NCBI GenBank assembly: GCA_003024785.1
Contig: PUQB01000901.1
Location: forward strand, 1 to 64,000
Direction: 5' to 3'
Origin: Selaginella tamariscina
Taxonomy: Eukaryota > Streptophyta > Lycopodiopsida > Selaginellales > Selaginellaceae
DNA: 64,000 nt
A program made the translations under genes and the position numbers. The notes beneath the pieces were generated by a model. It was given only the letters and a program-made list of their open reading frames with translations, searched no databases and was not told the origin of the DNA. Below are positions 26,245 to 39,368 of the stretch, piece after piece. Each line of letters opens with the position of its first letter. Positions within the stretch are counted from its first letter, which is position 1.

Positions 26245-26519
26245 ATATAGTGTTGCGTGTGCATATGCATGTATGTCCCTACGTACATAAAGTACATGCA
26301 CTGTACGTACATTGAATACAAATGTCTAGAAGCCTAGAAAAGCGTGTTGTTATGTGACATAAGATACTGGACTTTTCCAAAGCCTCTTAATAGCGTTGCG
26401 TGTGCATATGCATGTATGTCCCTACGTACATAAAAGTACATGCACTGTACGTACATTGAAATATAAATGTCTAGAAGCCTAGAAAAGCGTGTTGTTATGT
26501 GACATAAGATACTGGACAT
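26245..26519. repeat. Tandem duplication of about 140 bp
   Basis: The block from gttgcgtgtgcatatgcatg to agataactgg-like sequence (ending gacataagatactgg) occurs twice in a row, first from about 26249 and again from about 26394. Other units have it once. Confidence 0.8.
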
Positions 26520-26798
26520 TTACAAAGCGGGTTTGTTAATTAATTAAGTTTAAAATGTTATATTTAGCATAGTTTACATTGACATGCTAGGTCAGTCAAT
26601 AATTATTATAATGGTTAGTTTAATTATTATAATGGTTACTTAAAGTACGGTAATATTTTATGTAGTCTAGTTTTACATACATGCTTTTAAAATTATAATC
26701 TAGTGAAACATTACATACAAATGCACATGTATGTTATACACTAGTTTATAGTTTTTGGCTATAATTAAGTATATAAACTCATATAAAATTAATATATA

Positions 26799-26850
26799 CA
26801 GTGTTTGTCTGCATATAGGCTGCACCTCTTTTTTTTATAGTGGGAAAATA
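26799..26850 (-). promoter_or_regulatory. Orphan CRP promoter remnant, unit 2
   Basis: Contains gcacctcttttttttatagtggg, matching the CRP1 TATA region at 22023-22043, but the sequence jumps directly to cagtgtttgtctgcatatag, which corresponds to DNA about 700 bp on the far side of CRP1. The coding part is gone. Confidence 0.65.
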
Positions 26851-27147
26851 AGTTTAAATAAATTTTATAATTATTATTTTTTTCTTCTTATATATTCACT
26901 TATAATAATATAAAAATTTCCTAATATATCTATACTGACACATATATTAATGCATAATACATCATCGTTATTCAAAGTTCTAGTCAGAATATGTAATAAT
27001 AAATATAGTTATATACTAAATTATAACTAATATCAATACTTGTTCAGTCTGACAATTTCATCATGAATTGACAAAAGAGGCAAGTTCTTCTTGACTTTGA
27101 GTTGTTAACTCTTTCTAAAAGCGGTTAGGGTTTAATACATCTTTAAC

Positions 27148-27194
<47 letters not shown>

Positions 27195-28712
27195 TGAATG
27201 TAAATATTAAATATTAAATGATAGATAAGGAGGAACTTAATGAATGGGTACACGAGGGCTCCTCTTCTTATACGCATGGTTAAAGAGAGAAATTGAACCA
27301 CCATGCTTTATACATCCCCAGCATGTGTGTGCGTGTGTGTGTATGTTTTGAGAAAAATATCTACAAATTTCTTAGATGTTTTAATTTATCTCTTTTAATT
27401 TTTGTGACTATACTCATATGAATTTGTATAAATAATATCTAATTTTTCATAGGTTTAACATTAAATTCTTTAATAAATGGTTATATAATATATTTTTATG
27501 TTAAATTATAAAAGTCAAAAAAAATAATAAATTATTTAGTTTATATGTATCTATACATATTTAAATTTATATACTATATACGTTTATATATTATATATAT
27601 TTAAAATCTAATAACATTCAGAATAGTAAATTACAGATTTTATAAAATTTATACTAGATTTTGATAATATAAAAATAAATAATAACATTTACTGTTAAAA
27701 TTTAAATATATTGAAAGAGGAGATACATGAACTAAGAGATATATAGTAGGAGATATTAATATATTCATCACAGTACATGCATGCCACATCATCATTTGTA
27801 AGGTGTGGCACTCATGTATGTTACACATCTACAAATGTAGACATGTTTATATATAAATTTGTAAAATAACATTTTATATCTTATAATAACTATATGTATG
27901 TGTATATGTTAAAAGTAAACAGTTAGATATGTGAATTAATCATGAGCATTGAAATAATTAAATATTTTTTTACAGCCAGGATGTAGAAATCTTTCTCAAA
28001 TTAATGTGCCACACACACACACACACATATAGACGCACACACACAATGTTTATAAGTGACTAAACACACCATGTGTATAGAAAGTGTGTGTTAAAAACAG
28101 TGTTGTAAATTAAATATTAAAATAATAAATCAAAGTTTAATAATTATTTATGATATACAAATTATACATTAATGTAAGACTTTTGTTCTATATACTGTAA
28201 AGAAAGTAAGAGGTATTAGACTTTAATCTTTAATAATGTTAATAGATATTATAAAGTCTAATTAGTGATTATTTTATTATTATGTCTTGAGACATGAAAG
28301 ATAAAATTACAACACAAGATTAGGATTTCATTAAAAAAATAAAAAATATAGAATTCTTATACTAAAACAAAAGAAATTTAACTCTATATGTGTTTATAAA
28401 TCAAGACATATTATTGAAAACAAACTTTTATATACAATAACAGACCAGGAGTCTGGTATTATTATTCAAGAGCTTCAAACTGTAACCAGTTGATTTATTT
28501 AATATAGAAATCCCTGCCTGTTAATATAAAAATAAATATTAATCTTAATTTGATATAATAAATATGTATGTCTGTGTGTTACATAAAAAATAAAGAATAT
28601 AGCCTATAAATCTTTCTATTTACTGCAGTTTGAGAGTGTAGAGTTGTTATATATGTATGTTTATGTTTATAAGAGAGTAAACACACACGCACACACACAC
28701 ACACACACTTAC

Positions 28713-28938
28713 TTAATTTTGGCATTTCTTTCCATCCCAGTGACCCTTGTTACAACGTGGAGCACAATATTTACCACTCCAGTAATAACCATATTTGTTG
28801 CAATACACGCACTTATGCCCGTCCAATAATAATACTTTTTACTACACCTCTGGGCCGTGGCTTGCGAAACCGTTCCAACTTGAACACCAACAAAGAGGAG
28901 AACAATGAAGAAGCAATTAAAAACTTTGTGTTAGCCAT
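28713..28938 (-). CDS. Secreted cysteine-rich peptide CRP2
   Basis: Second copy of the family. The ATG at 28938 starts MANTKFLI followed by a hydrophobic signal region; the mature part contains VYCNKYGYYW, a CxxxC (APR between) and the final HWDGKKC, with stop at 28715-28713. Cys spacing is C-x11-C-x2-C-x11-C-x3-C-x9-C. Single-base deficits split the signal-peptide frame and the first Cys segment (near 28910 and 28830) relative to CRP4. The stop is followed by gtaagt and (GT)n. It differs from CRP3 by a few substitutions, such as a Tyr for Asp before the fourth Cys. Confidence 0.65.
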
Positions 28939-28981
28939 AATTATATGTAAACTGTATTATGCAATGTGTATTTTTGCTTGG

Positions 28982-28989
28982 TTTTTATA
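28982..28989 (-). promoter_or_regulatory. TATA box of CRP2
   Basis: tataaaaa on the minus strand, 44 bases upstream of the ATG. The spacing is identical in CRP3 and CRP4. Confidence 0.65.
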
Positions 28990-28999
28990 GTGGGAAATA

Positions 29000-31040
29000 T
29001 ATATTAAATATTAGTATTTTATATATCAAGACTAAGTTCTAGTTTATATATCAGACTAAGTTCTAGACTTCTACAGTGTTCATTGACTATGTATACATTA
29101 TAACCTAGTTATTATCTAGTAGATGTAAAATAACATATCTTCGTCATTGATGTAGCATAACGATATCTTAGTTGACGTATTATACTCTGTAGTGGCATCG
29201 TACAAGACGTAAAACAGATTAATATTATTATTAATAATTAATGAAATTATTAATTATATTATAGTTTAGAAAGTGAGAAAACTTGTACTTTGCCGTAAGT
29301 ACTTTCGGTACAAAATTAATATATAAAATAAGCTAGTTTAATATTTTTATATTTTATAATATGTTATTGAATTTATTTATATACAGAAAGTAAAAAAGAA
29401 ATATGCTTTTAAAATTTTATATGTGGATAAGATTTATACGCTGCAACACGACAAGAGAGACAACTTTGTAAAACTTCTAGTATTATTAAACCGTATAAAT
29501 TAAATATCTTGGACTTAAATACAATAGTATTTAATATATTAACAATATAAATAAATATATTAATATGAATAAATTATTAGTGGTTCTTTTGGTAACGCAT
29601 GGTACTTGACTAAATATATATAAATAATCTTTTATCAATATTTTACTTTACTAATTCACTGTATACATGTCAAGTAGGACCTTGCTTTTCGGAAGAGAAT
29701 GGTATATATATATATATATACATGTACACGTAAGAATGGCGTATAATAGAATGGGTCATAACACATTTTCTTAACAATGTTTATAACATAATTTTACGTT
29801 TAACATGTTAAAAACCCATAAAACTACTATTTATTAAAAATAATATTTAGAATCTTTAATGAAATACATAAGAATTATTAATTATATTGTTTAATATTAT
29901 TAACTCTTAACTATAAGTTTTTACCGTTGGATATACATTCATGCTTGTTACACTTTCGTTAACGTGTAAAGCCCTTGACTAAACATACAAAATCATCAAG
30001 ACATTTTCTTTCGGCAGAGAACGAGTAAAATGTGTATATGTGTGTGTCTGTGTGTGTGTACACGTAAGAACAGTGTATAATAGAATGGGTCATAACACGT
30101 TTTCTTAACAATGGTTAAAACAAAAAATTTATTTTTAACATGTTAAAACCCCATAAAATTACTATTCATTTAAGGAAGTACAAAGATATGTACTTAAGAC
30201 ATAAGAATCTTATTTAATATTATTATTAAATATACTTTTCTTACCTAGAACTCTGTTTTAATTAAGAATTTAATAATATTCGTTACAAACAAAATTAAAC
30301 TTATACATTAAAATAAAAACTGTATGCTAAGTATATTATATGGATATGCAAAAAACACTTCTAATGTTTTCACATATACCAAATGTATTAACCACATTCC
30401 TATTATAATTTGAAATTAAAAGTTTATACAACATATTAACAACAGTTGATTTATAAAATTAGTACAAATAGGATCCATTTTAAAGACAATATAAAGATAC
30501 TTAACTTAATATTAACAATGAAATTCTTTATATACAGGTACATACCTTTAAACTTAATAATGATAATACTAATAATATAAAGATGATATAGAAAACCTAT
30601 ATAATTTTAAAAACTTAGTAAGTTTTTACATAAACTTGTTTTTAAGAACACTTGCAACCACGTTATCTATAATAACCACCATGTCTAAGTTGTTCTCTAT
30701 AACATACACACACACACTCAAACGACGTACGTGTTCCCCTTTGTTACCTTCTTCAGCCAGGAAAAAGAAACTTATATATTTGATTTTATTACTGGTCACT
30801 GGATAAGCTTACCATCATTGTACTGTTGATCTCTTTAACACCTCGTATACCTAGCAGTTTGATACACAGTCAGTATTTCTTGTAATAACACACACACACA
30901 CACGGGGGGAGAGAGAGAGACACGTTTACTCCCATCCCACTTCACGGAGAGTTTAGATAATGAAGATGTGCTAACAGGAGTGAATTTCTCAATGGAATCG
31001 CTTCACGACGTCCTTCCAGATAATGGTTAAATCCCAACAT
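29000..31040. other. AT-rich spacer between CRP2 and PPR copy 1
   Basis: No gene. It is collinear with 39380-40590 and 46780-48460. Two sub-blocks inside resemble each other: acgtaagaatggcgtataatagaatgggtc near 29725 and acgtaagaacagtgtataatagaatgggtc near 30062. These indicate an older local duplication of about 330 bp. Confidence 0.6.
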
Positions 31041-31144
31041 GATCAAGGATTTTGATATTGCAACACAAACCAAGTTATCATCATATAAAGACCATGATGT
31101 GTGCATATACGTACACTGCTCTCCATCCTCAAGAGGTTAAACTT

Positions 31145-32757
31145 CTACCAAAAATCGTTACACGAACACTTACCATCCTTAAAAACATGAAACCGACTTG
31201 CATCTCTGCACACAATCTCTCTCTTCTCGATCCTCAATATAACTGCAGTAGCAATATGACAGTCGTCACACACTCTCAAGTTCTTCACAATCCTCACTCT
31301 AGTCCCAGCCTGCGTATTTATAAGTGCACAACCTATAGCCAACCTCTCACTATGCCCACACACCATCCGACACAACGTACCCGTGTTGTTTCATGTCTAC
31401 CAACAGACTCTGCAGCTTTGCATTTATCTCCACTATCTGAGGATGCACAGAGTCCTCGCGATGAACCTGTGTACAAACCCTCCGTCGTCACTCCACCAGC
31501 TCTGACCCGTCTGTTTCCATGCACGACTCGCCTTTCTCATCCTCAGAACCTATGCTCGATCCTCCCACATTCCCACACAGATTCGCCATCAGTACATAGT
31601 ACGCCCCTTGCTTCTCGTCGAATCTCAGCAAGTTCTCGAATGCAACCCTCCCTATCTCTACATTCCTCCACTTCAGGAGCTCAGTGAGGTAGTCCACGCT
31701 ATAGCATCCGCCTCAAAAGGCATGCTTTGTAAGGTCTTCAATGCCATCTCGACCTTATTCGACCGTCCAAACAGGTCTACCATACAGGCATAGTGTTGGA
31801 TGTCCGGTTCGACCGCGTACTCCCTCATCGCACCAAACAAGCTCTCCCCTCTAGTCCTGCATGACTACACGCAGTAATCACACACAGGAACGTGACTGCA
31901 GTCACACACACACCCTCACAAACCATCCTTTCGAAGAGATCGAAAACCACTTGTGTCTCTCCTTGGTGACTGTATCAGTGAGTTCCATGAGACCGGATGA
32001 GTCAATCAGGTGTTGTGCACAAGCTGTGCTCCCACATTTTCCATAAAAGTCTACCAAGCAGTTCATCACTACCGGGTCGGTCTCGAACCCCAACCGCAGT
32101 ACGTCTTGTGTTATTCCCAGCCACAAGCGCCCGACATAAGCTTGAGAGTCTGGTTCGAAACCTGGCAGTCTAACACAGGAGAAAAGCTCCAGCGCAAGGG
32201 TGTACTCCCTATTCTCTGCGTATCCCAGTACCAGTGCTGTCCAGAGAACCAAGTCATGGTATGAACACTGACCTTGCATTGTCCATACTCCCGCATTTTG
32301 CATACATGTCCACAAGTCCTCTTGCAACGAACACATTAAACATCTTCCCATGCTCTTTCCCTATGTGATCACTCAATAAACAAGCTTCAACTGCTGCACT
32401 GTGGATTGCCATTCCTATGTGTTCATTTTGAGAAACATGCCATCATAGTGAGCAGCGCTTTCTGCCTCGGCAAGACCGACACATGCAGAAAGAGCCGCTA
32501 CGAATGCACGGGCATCCAGAGGGCAGTCCATTCTCTCAAACAGCTCCATAGTTTTCCCCATTCTCCACACATCCCAACATCGCAACAGTCCAGGAGGGCT
32601 TGTAATCTGATTAAGCACTCGTTAAGTCACCGCATTTCGCAGAAACATCCAGCAGTGTAGTAGCCACGAATAAGTCACATAAGCAACCAGAGCCAAGGGC
32701 TCTTTGGTGTATAGACATGGCTTTGTCCAGAGTCCTTTGTTTTATAAGCTTGCCTTA
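31145..32757 (-). pseudogene. PPR-DYW gene copy 1, truncated at its 5' end
   Basis: Organelle RNA-editing type PPR protein. The C-terminal DYW deaminase-like domain is readable: [22 protein letters not shown] with its HxE/CxxC-type zinc pattern, and CSCNDFW then TAG at 31147-31145, so the tail is DFW rather than DYW. Upstream are an E-type region (about 31690-31550) and PPR motifs ([11 protein letters not shown] near 32050; [10 protein letters not shown] near 32230; [13 protein letters not shown] near 32480). Several frame breaks separate these blocks. At about 32757 the homology to copy 2 ends abruptly after ttataagcttgcctt, and the CRP leader sequence begins. The N-terminal PPR exons are absent, so this copy is probably non-functional. 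Confidence 0.8.
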
Positions 32758-32977
32758 TATGTAAATAATGTAATTTGCACCTCTTGTTGGGGAAATAGTT
32801 ATATATCTAATCTAGTCAGAATTGATATTTCTATACCTAATACCTAAATATAGTTATATACTAATAATATCAATACTTGTTCAGTCTGACAATTTCATCA
32901 CGAATTGACTTACATAAAAGAGGCAAGTTTTCTTCTTGACTTTGACTGTTAGGGTAATATATGGTAAGCCATCTTTA

Positions 32978-32981
<4 letters not shown>

Positions 32982-33035
<54 letters not shown>
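32982..33035. repeat. (TA)n microsatellite
   Basis: An uninterrupted TA run of about 54 bp. The equivalent places in units 1, 2 and 4 have shorter TA runs (22397-22416, 27152-27191, 42685-42705). Confidence 0.95.
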
Positions 33036-33038
<3 letters not shown>

Positions 33039-33631
33039 ATATGAATATAAATATTAAATGATAGATGAGGAGGAACTTAATTAATGGGTACACAAGGACT
33101 CCTCTTCTTATACGCATGGTTAAAGAGAGAAATTGAACTTGTTATCTTTGATTTTCTATACATATTCTTGAAAATAACAAGTTAGATTCTTGCACATGTG
33201 CGGACTTTGCATTCTCCTGTGCTCTCTATGCATTGAACTCTATACATTGAACCACCGTGCTGTATGCATCCCCAGCACGTGTGTGTGTGTGTGTTGACAA
33301 AAATATCTACATGTGTAGGAGTTTCTTAGATGTTTTAATTTATCTCTTTTAATTTTTGTGAAGCATCAAATTACTATACTCGTATGAATTTGTGAAGAAT
33401 AATAGTCTAATTTTCCATAGATTTAACCTAATTTCATTTAAATATTTTAATAAATGGTTAATAATATATTTTGTATGTTAAATTATAAAAGTCAAAAAGA
33501 ATAAAAATTATTTAGTTTATATATACAAACGCACACACCCATATATATTCACACATACACATACATATAGATACCATATACATTCACACATACACATAGA
33601 TATAGATAGATACATTACATGTATCTATCTA

Positions 33632-33671
<40 letters not shown>

Positions 33672-33835
33672 AAATTTATATATTATGTACGTTTACATAT
33701 TATATATATTTAATATCTAATAACATTCAGAATATTAAATTACAGAATTTTATAAATTTTAAACTAGATTTTGATAATATAAAAATAAATAATAATTTTA
33801 TTGTTAAATTTAAAATATCTAAAAGAGAAGATACA

Positions 33836-34130
33836 CTGTGAAAGCTTAATTCACACCAAAATAAAGTCAAAAACCTTGGCTTGGCACTAGGTATAAATAT
33901 TAAAGTTTAAAATCACAATCATCCATAAGAATGGTTATGTCAATCTTATTTTGTGAACAAGCAATCAAAATCAAAATTGATTATTTTCAACGGCACAATG
34001 AAGATGGTAATGTGTAACAAATAAATTAAAAAATAAAAAAAAGAAAAATGAAAATCACCAATTTATTCACATGACAACCTTTGTTTACTTATGCAATTCT
34101 TCGTTCCCCTTTGCATCAAGACTTTGCACT
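33836..34130 (-). pseudogene. Relic of Ty3/gypsy element A family, second copy
   Basis: Same internal fragment as 23150-23530 (tgaaagcttaattcacacca start, atgcaattcttcg near its end), with further internal deletions. Both relics were therefore carried by the block duplication rather than inserted independently. Confidence 0.75.
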
Positions 34131-36159
34131 TTAGAAGCATTAACCCAATGTTATTAATAAGTCAAATTTAGTTTAAAATAAGTAAGTGCTTTTATATTTT
34201 TCCTTAAAAATTTACTTTAATAAATTAAAATTTATATGCTCTTGCTTAAATTTTAAAAATAAACAAGAGTTAATGTGAATACACTAAATATGCTGAAATG
34301 TTGATTAACTAAAACATATATTTTTATTGCATGGTACCCTTTAACTTTCTTGTGTTATTAATTTTTTTTACTCATAATCTTCATTCTTAAAAATTGTTAT
34401 ATAATTCATTCATGTTGTTTTGTATACTCCCTTTAATAATTTGTTTTTACAATATGTAATTTTTAAAAAACTTCTCATATACGCTCTGTCATCCTATGTA
34501 TATGCATATATGTATACACCCCTTAGTGATTAAAACTTTCAATGCCATAAATATCATGAAATATTTATAAAATGTATTATGCATTAATAATTATAATATC
34601 TAGTATATAATGTGTAAAGATGAAGAAAACTTCAATCAAAAAAAATACTTGTTTTGAAATTTTATTCTTATTATTTCCTACTATATATATATATATATAA
34701 TATAGATAAAAGATGGCTTATAATTAAATAATACTTTATATACACATGTATAATAATATATGTCTACATACATTTATTATTATAAATTTATTTATTATTA
34801 TTTCCTATATATATATAGATATAGATAGACACACACACATAAAAGGTGAAAAATGACTTATTATAATTGCTTATGTAATATAGAACATCGTAGTATTGAA
34901 ATAGTACTTTGACTAGAACTTACAATATCAATAATATTGTGATAATGATTATAACATGTCATGTTACTTCTAAATTGGATAAAAAATATTATTCATGATT
35001 TATTTCATTTTTGAATAGTTAATTTTAGAATTTCATAGTTATCTTTAACGTATATAAAACAATCTATATTTATGTAATTTTAAAAATTAAATATGTTTGT
35101 CATGCTATCAAATAAATATAAATTTTATTAAATAATACTTTAAACAACGAGCGTTATACTTAAATTTAATATCACATTTAAGTGAGGGCTAATAAAGAAG
35201 AAAGAAAGTATAAATCGAGAAGAATACTTTTGTGAAGATACTTATAACATGTATTATGCATTAATATTAGATTTAATATTTAGTGGTGTATAATATTTAT
35301 ATTAGTCAATTGGATTTTTACAAAAACATTACCTAGTCAACTTACATATCTATATTTGATTTTTATAATATTTAAAATATGCATGTCTATTGAAGACTCA
35401 GCTACATAACTAAAGATCGTAGATTGCATTATTTATATGCATTAGAAGTTGGATCTACATAATGTAAATTTGATAATTTATGTAAAGCTAAGTTAATAAA
35501 TTTATGTAATGATTATTAGCTAAGTTAATAAATTTATGTAATGATATTAGCTAAGTTAATATTTTAAACAGGGACTTCAAATATTGACTAAGTTAACTAA
35601 ATCAATAGGGTTTGATTTATTATTAATATTCTAATAATAATAATTAAAAGAGGATTTTATTGTTTAATATGCATCAAATTTATTAACAAGAAGAAATTCA
35701 TATTTGATAATGAAATCACGAGAGGGAAATGCCATACTTATTAATAATTTAAAGGTTTTATAGTAAAATTTATATTTAATTAATAATTCAAATGTTGATA
35801 TTTTATTTTTTTTGTTTTTTTAAAAATATCTTTATATAAAAACTGATTAAGTATTAATAAATTATTTTATATAAGAAACTAAGTTGCTTAAATGAATCAA
35901 ATCAAATTGACGAATTAGACAATTTCAATTACAAGTGACAATTTTATATAATCTGAGTAATTAATACAATAAGAACATCATATGTAACCGCTCGTATACA
36001 ACATTTTTCATGCATATTACCATAACATATTCATGCATGAACATGTTATACACATACATATATAGAGCCTCTTAATAGTGTTGCGTGTGCATATGCATGA
36101 AAATATACTTTTATGTCCCTACGTACATAAAAGTACATAAAAAAGTGCAGCTGTATGTA

Positions 36160-37190
36160 GGGTCGCACTGACCCTTAACTTACATGTTTTAGGGTTTTGT
36201 GGGGTTGCACTGACCCTTAAAACCCTTAATGCACCCTTAAGAATACATAAAATTAAGGGTACTTCAAGGGTTCTTGTGTAACACTTGCCACTAAGAAAAT
36301 TCTAACTTGTGCACTAAAAAAATACATTTTTTTCTACATAACTTAAGAGTAGGAAATAGGTCTTTTAAGCACCTTTAAGAAAAAAACATTATTTATTGCT
36401 GGCAGGTTTAATAGTGGGACAGTGTCACTTTAAGATGAATATTTGATATGTTTTGCGATACTAAAATTCTTAAAAATTTAACTATCATTACATTTTAAGG
36501 GTGAATATGATAGTAAAGGCTGGGTCGCACTTACCTTTAAAACCCTTAGTGCACCCTTAAGAATACATAAAATTAAGGGTACTTCTTTTTGTGTCGCACT
36601 TACCACTAAAAAAATTCTAACTTTTGACGTCATTAAAAAAAATGCACTTTTTCCACATAACTTAAGGGTAAGGCTAACCAAATTGCCCCGCTCCCAGAAC
36701 GGAGGATCACGTGGGGGTGTAAAAGGTGTGAAATCTGCTTGTCCGATGGATCTTTCGAGTGCATGCGTTTATCTGGGATCCGAAACAACTCGAAGTATGT
36801 GCTCCGCATGAACGAAAAGGGAGAATAAAGCCCATGATTGGCGTATTATATACACCACACTGGTGTGCCCCCCAGCCATCTCATCGGTAGGGTTGTTAAG
36901 CATCCTTAAGAAAAAACATCATTTATTGTTGGCGTATTAATTTTTTTTTTAATAATGGGACACTATCACCCTTAAAATGAATATTTTATGTTTTAATACC
37001 ACACTAAAAACACTTCAAAATTTTAACTATCGTTATATTTTAAGGCTGAATACTATATTAATACTACATAAAAATTTATATAGTAGCCCTTAACACTTAA
37101 GAATTTTAAGGGTCAGTGCGACTCAGCCCTAAACTACATAAAATTTACTTATAACGGTTAAGGGTTTTAAGGGTCAGTGCGACCCAGCCC
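36160..37190. mobile_element. Non-coding inverted-repeat element, unit 3 copy
   Basis: The left end gggtcgcactgacccttaa (36160-36178) is the reverse complement of ttaagggtcagtgcgaccc at 37167-37185. Inside, a second gggtcgcacttacc block near 36524 shows a partial internal tandem duplication. It is rich in ttaaggg/cccttaa motifs and has no open frame. Compared with the empty site near 20985-21000 and 26305-26320, about 13 bp of target appear lost, and no target duplication is visible. Confidence 0.7.
36672..36893. other. GC-rich insert of unknown origin inside the inverted-repeat element
   Basis: About 220 bp starting near aattgccccgctcccagaac and ending near catcggtagggttg. It is absent from the sister element at 43758-44532. 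Its composition is unlike all its surroundings. No rRNA, tRNA, snRNA or protein domain was recognised; a weak Pol III B-box-like tttcgagtgc is present at about 36750. Confidence 0.5.
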
Positions 37191-37370
37191 AATGTCTAAA
37201 ACCTAGAAAAGCGTGTTGTTATGTGACATAAGATACTTGACATTTACAAAGCGGGTTTGTTATTTAATTATTATAATGGTTACTTAAAGTACGGTAATAG
37301 TTTATGTATTTTAGTTTTACATACATGCTTTTAATAATTAAGTATATAAACTCATATAAAAATTAATGTG

Positions 37371-37420
37371 TACAGTGTTTGTCTGCATATAGGCTGCACC
37401 TCTTTTTTTTATAGTGAGAA
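37371..37420 (-). promoter_or_regulatory. Orphan CRP promoter remnant, unit 3
   Basis: gcacctcttttttttatagtg joined to cagtgtttgtctgcatatag, the same deletion junction as in unit 2. Confidence 0.65.
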
Positions 37421-39099
37421 AATAAGTTTAAATAAATTTATAATTATTATTTTCTTCTTATTATATATCACTTATAATAATATAAAAATTTTTAATATAT
37501 CTATACTGACACATATATTAACAAAGTTCTAGTCAGAATTGATCTCTCTATGTAATAACTAAATATAGTTATATACTAAATTATAAATAATATCAATACT
37601 TGTTCAGTTCATCATGAGTTGACTAACATAAAAGAGGCAAGTTTTCTCTTGACTTTGAGTTGTTTTAACTCTTTTTATTTATATCAAATAGCGGTTAGGT
37701 TTTAATACATCTTTAACCTTTTATATATATAGTTTCTTAGATGTTTTAATTTATCTCTTTTAATTTTTGTGAAGCATCAAAGTACTATACTCATATGAAT
37801 TTGTGAAGAATGTATAAATAATATCTAATTTTCCATAGGTTTAACATCAATTATATAATATATTTTGTATGTTAAATTATAAAAGTCAAAAGAATAATAA
37901 TTATTTAGTTTATATGTATCTACATATTTAAATTTATATACTATATACGTCTACATATTATATATATTTAAAATCTAATAACATTCAGAATAGTAAATTA
38001 CAGATTTTATAAAATATAAACTAGATTTTGATAATATAAAATAATAATAACATTTACTGTTAAAATGTAAATATATTGAAAGAGGAGATACATGAACTAA
38101 GAGATATATAGTAGGAGATATTAATATATTCATGCATGCCACATCATCATTGTTAGGGTCTTGTAAGGTGTGGCACTCATGTATGTTACACATCTACAAA
38201 TGTAGACATATATAAATTTGTGAAAATAACATTTTATACCTTATAATGACTATATGTTATATATGTTATGTGTACGTGTATATGTTAAAATTATACAGTA
38301 GGTAAACAGTTAGATATGTGAATTAATCATGAGCATTGAAATAATTGAATATTTTTTTACAGCCAGGATGTGGAAATCTTTCTCAAATTAATGTGCCACA
38401 CACACACACACACACAACGTTTATAAGTTACTAACAGACACCATGTATAGAAAGTGTGTGTTAAAAACAGTGTTGTAAATTAAATATTAAAATAATAAAT
38501 CAAAGTTTAATAATTATTTATGATATACAAATTATACATTAAAGAATAATATGGAAGACTTTTCTACTATATACTGGGAGAATGATCGGAGGTTTAATCT
38601 TTAATAATGTTAATAGATATTATAAAGTCTAATTAGTGATTATTTTATTATTATGTTTTGAGACATGAAAGATAAAATTACAACACAAGATTTAGGATTT
38701 CATTTTAAAAAATAAAAAATATAGAGTTCCTATACTAAAACAAAAGAAATTTAACTCTATATGTGTTTATAAATCAAAACATATTATTGAAAACAAATTT
38801 TATATACAATAACAGACCAGGAGTCTGGTATTATTATTCAAGAGCTTCAAACTGTAACCAGTTGATTTATTTAATATAGAAATCCCTTCCTGTTAAAATA
38901 AAAACAAATATTAATCTTAATTTGATATAATAAATATGTATGTCTGTGTTACATGAAAATAAAGAATATAGCCTATAAATCTTTCTATTTACTGCAGTTT
39001 GAGAGTGTAGAGTTGTTATATATGTATGTATATGTTTATAAGAGAGTAAACACACACGCACACACACACACACACGTGTGTGTGTGTGTATACACTTAC

Positions 39100-39325
39100 T
39101 TAATTTTGGCATTTCTTTCCATCCCAGTGACCCTTGTTACAACGTGGAGCACAATCTTTACCACTCCAGTAATAACCATATTTGTTGCAATACACGCACT
39201 TATACCCGTCCCAATAATAATACTGTTTAGTACACTTCTGGGCCATGGCCTGTGAAACCGTTCCAACTTGAACACCAACAAAGAGGAGAGCAATGAAGAA
39301 AAATTAAAAACTTTGTGTTAGCCAT
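39100..39325 (-). CDS. Secreted cysteine-rich peptide CRP3
   Basis: Third copy. The ATG at 39325 starts MANTKFLI, followed by a hydrophobic region, VGVQVGTVSQAMAQ as the likely signal end, then the mature peptide starting near the first Cys. Core VYCNKYGYYW, six Cys in the C-x11-C-x2-C-x11-C-x3-C-x9-C pattern, stop TAA at 39102-39100. One shift in the T/C run near 39300 breaks the signal peptide; the mature part is open. gtaagt plus (GT)n follow the stop; an acceptor ctgcag at 38997-38992 would give a 108-bp intron. The mature peptide is rich in Tyr, Trp, Lys and Gly, hence basic and aromatic. Confidence 0.7.
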
Positions 39326-39368
39326 AACTATATGTAAACTGTATTATGCAATGTGTATTTTTGCTTGG

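Larger units (their letters stand above)
24781..32757. repeat. Segmental duplication unit 2
   Basis: A long diverged block sharing landmarks with 14.4-24 kb, 32.8-40.6 kb and 42.3-50.6 kb. Order: the 24.8-26.5 kb AT-rich block, a CRP promoter remnant without gene, 27.2-28.6 kb spacer, CRP2, 29-31 kb spacer, PPR-DYW copy 1. Everything recognisable as coding in it is on the minus strand. Confidence 0.75.

Noticed and set aside
28644-28829. Plus-strand open frames overlapping CRP2 (and equivalents over CRP3 and CRP4)
   Set aside because: They start in (AC)n tracts and are antisense shadows of the peptide genes, which have signal peptides, Cys spacing and TATA boxes on the minus strand.
36680-36890. 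GC-rich insert as a 5S rRNA or snRNA gene
   Set aside because: No match to conserved internal promoter boxes or core sequences that I can recognise; left as unknown.
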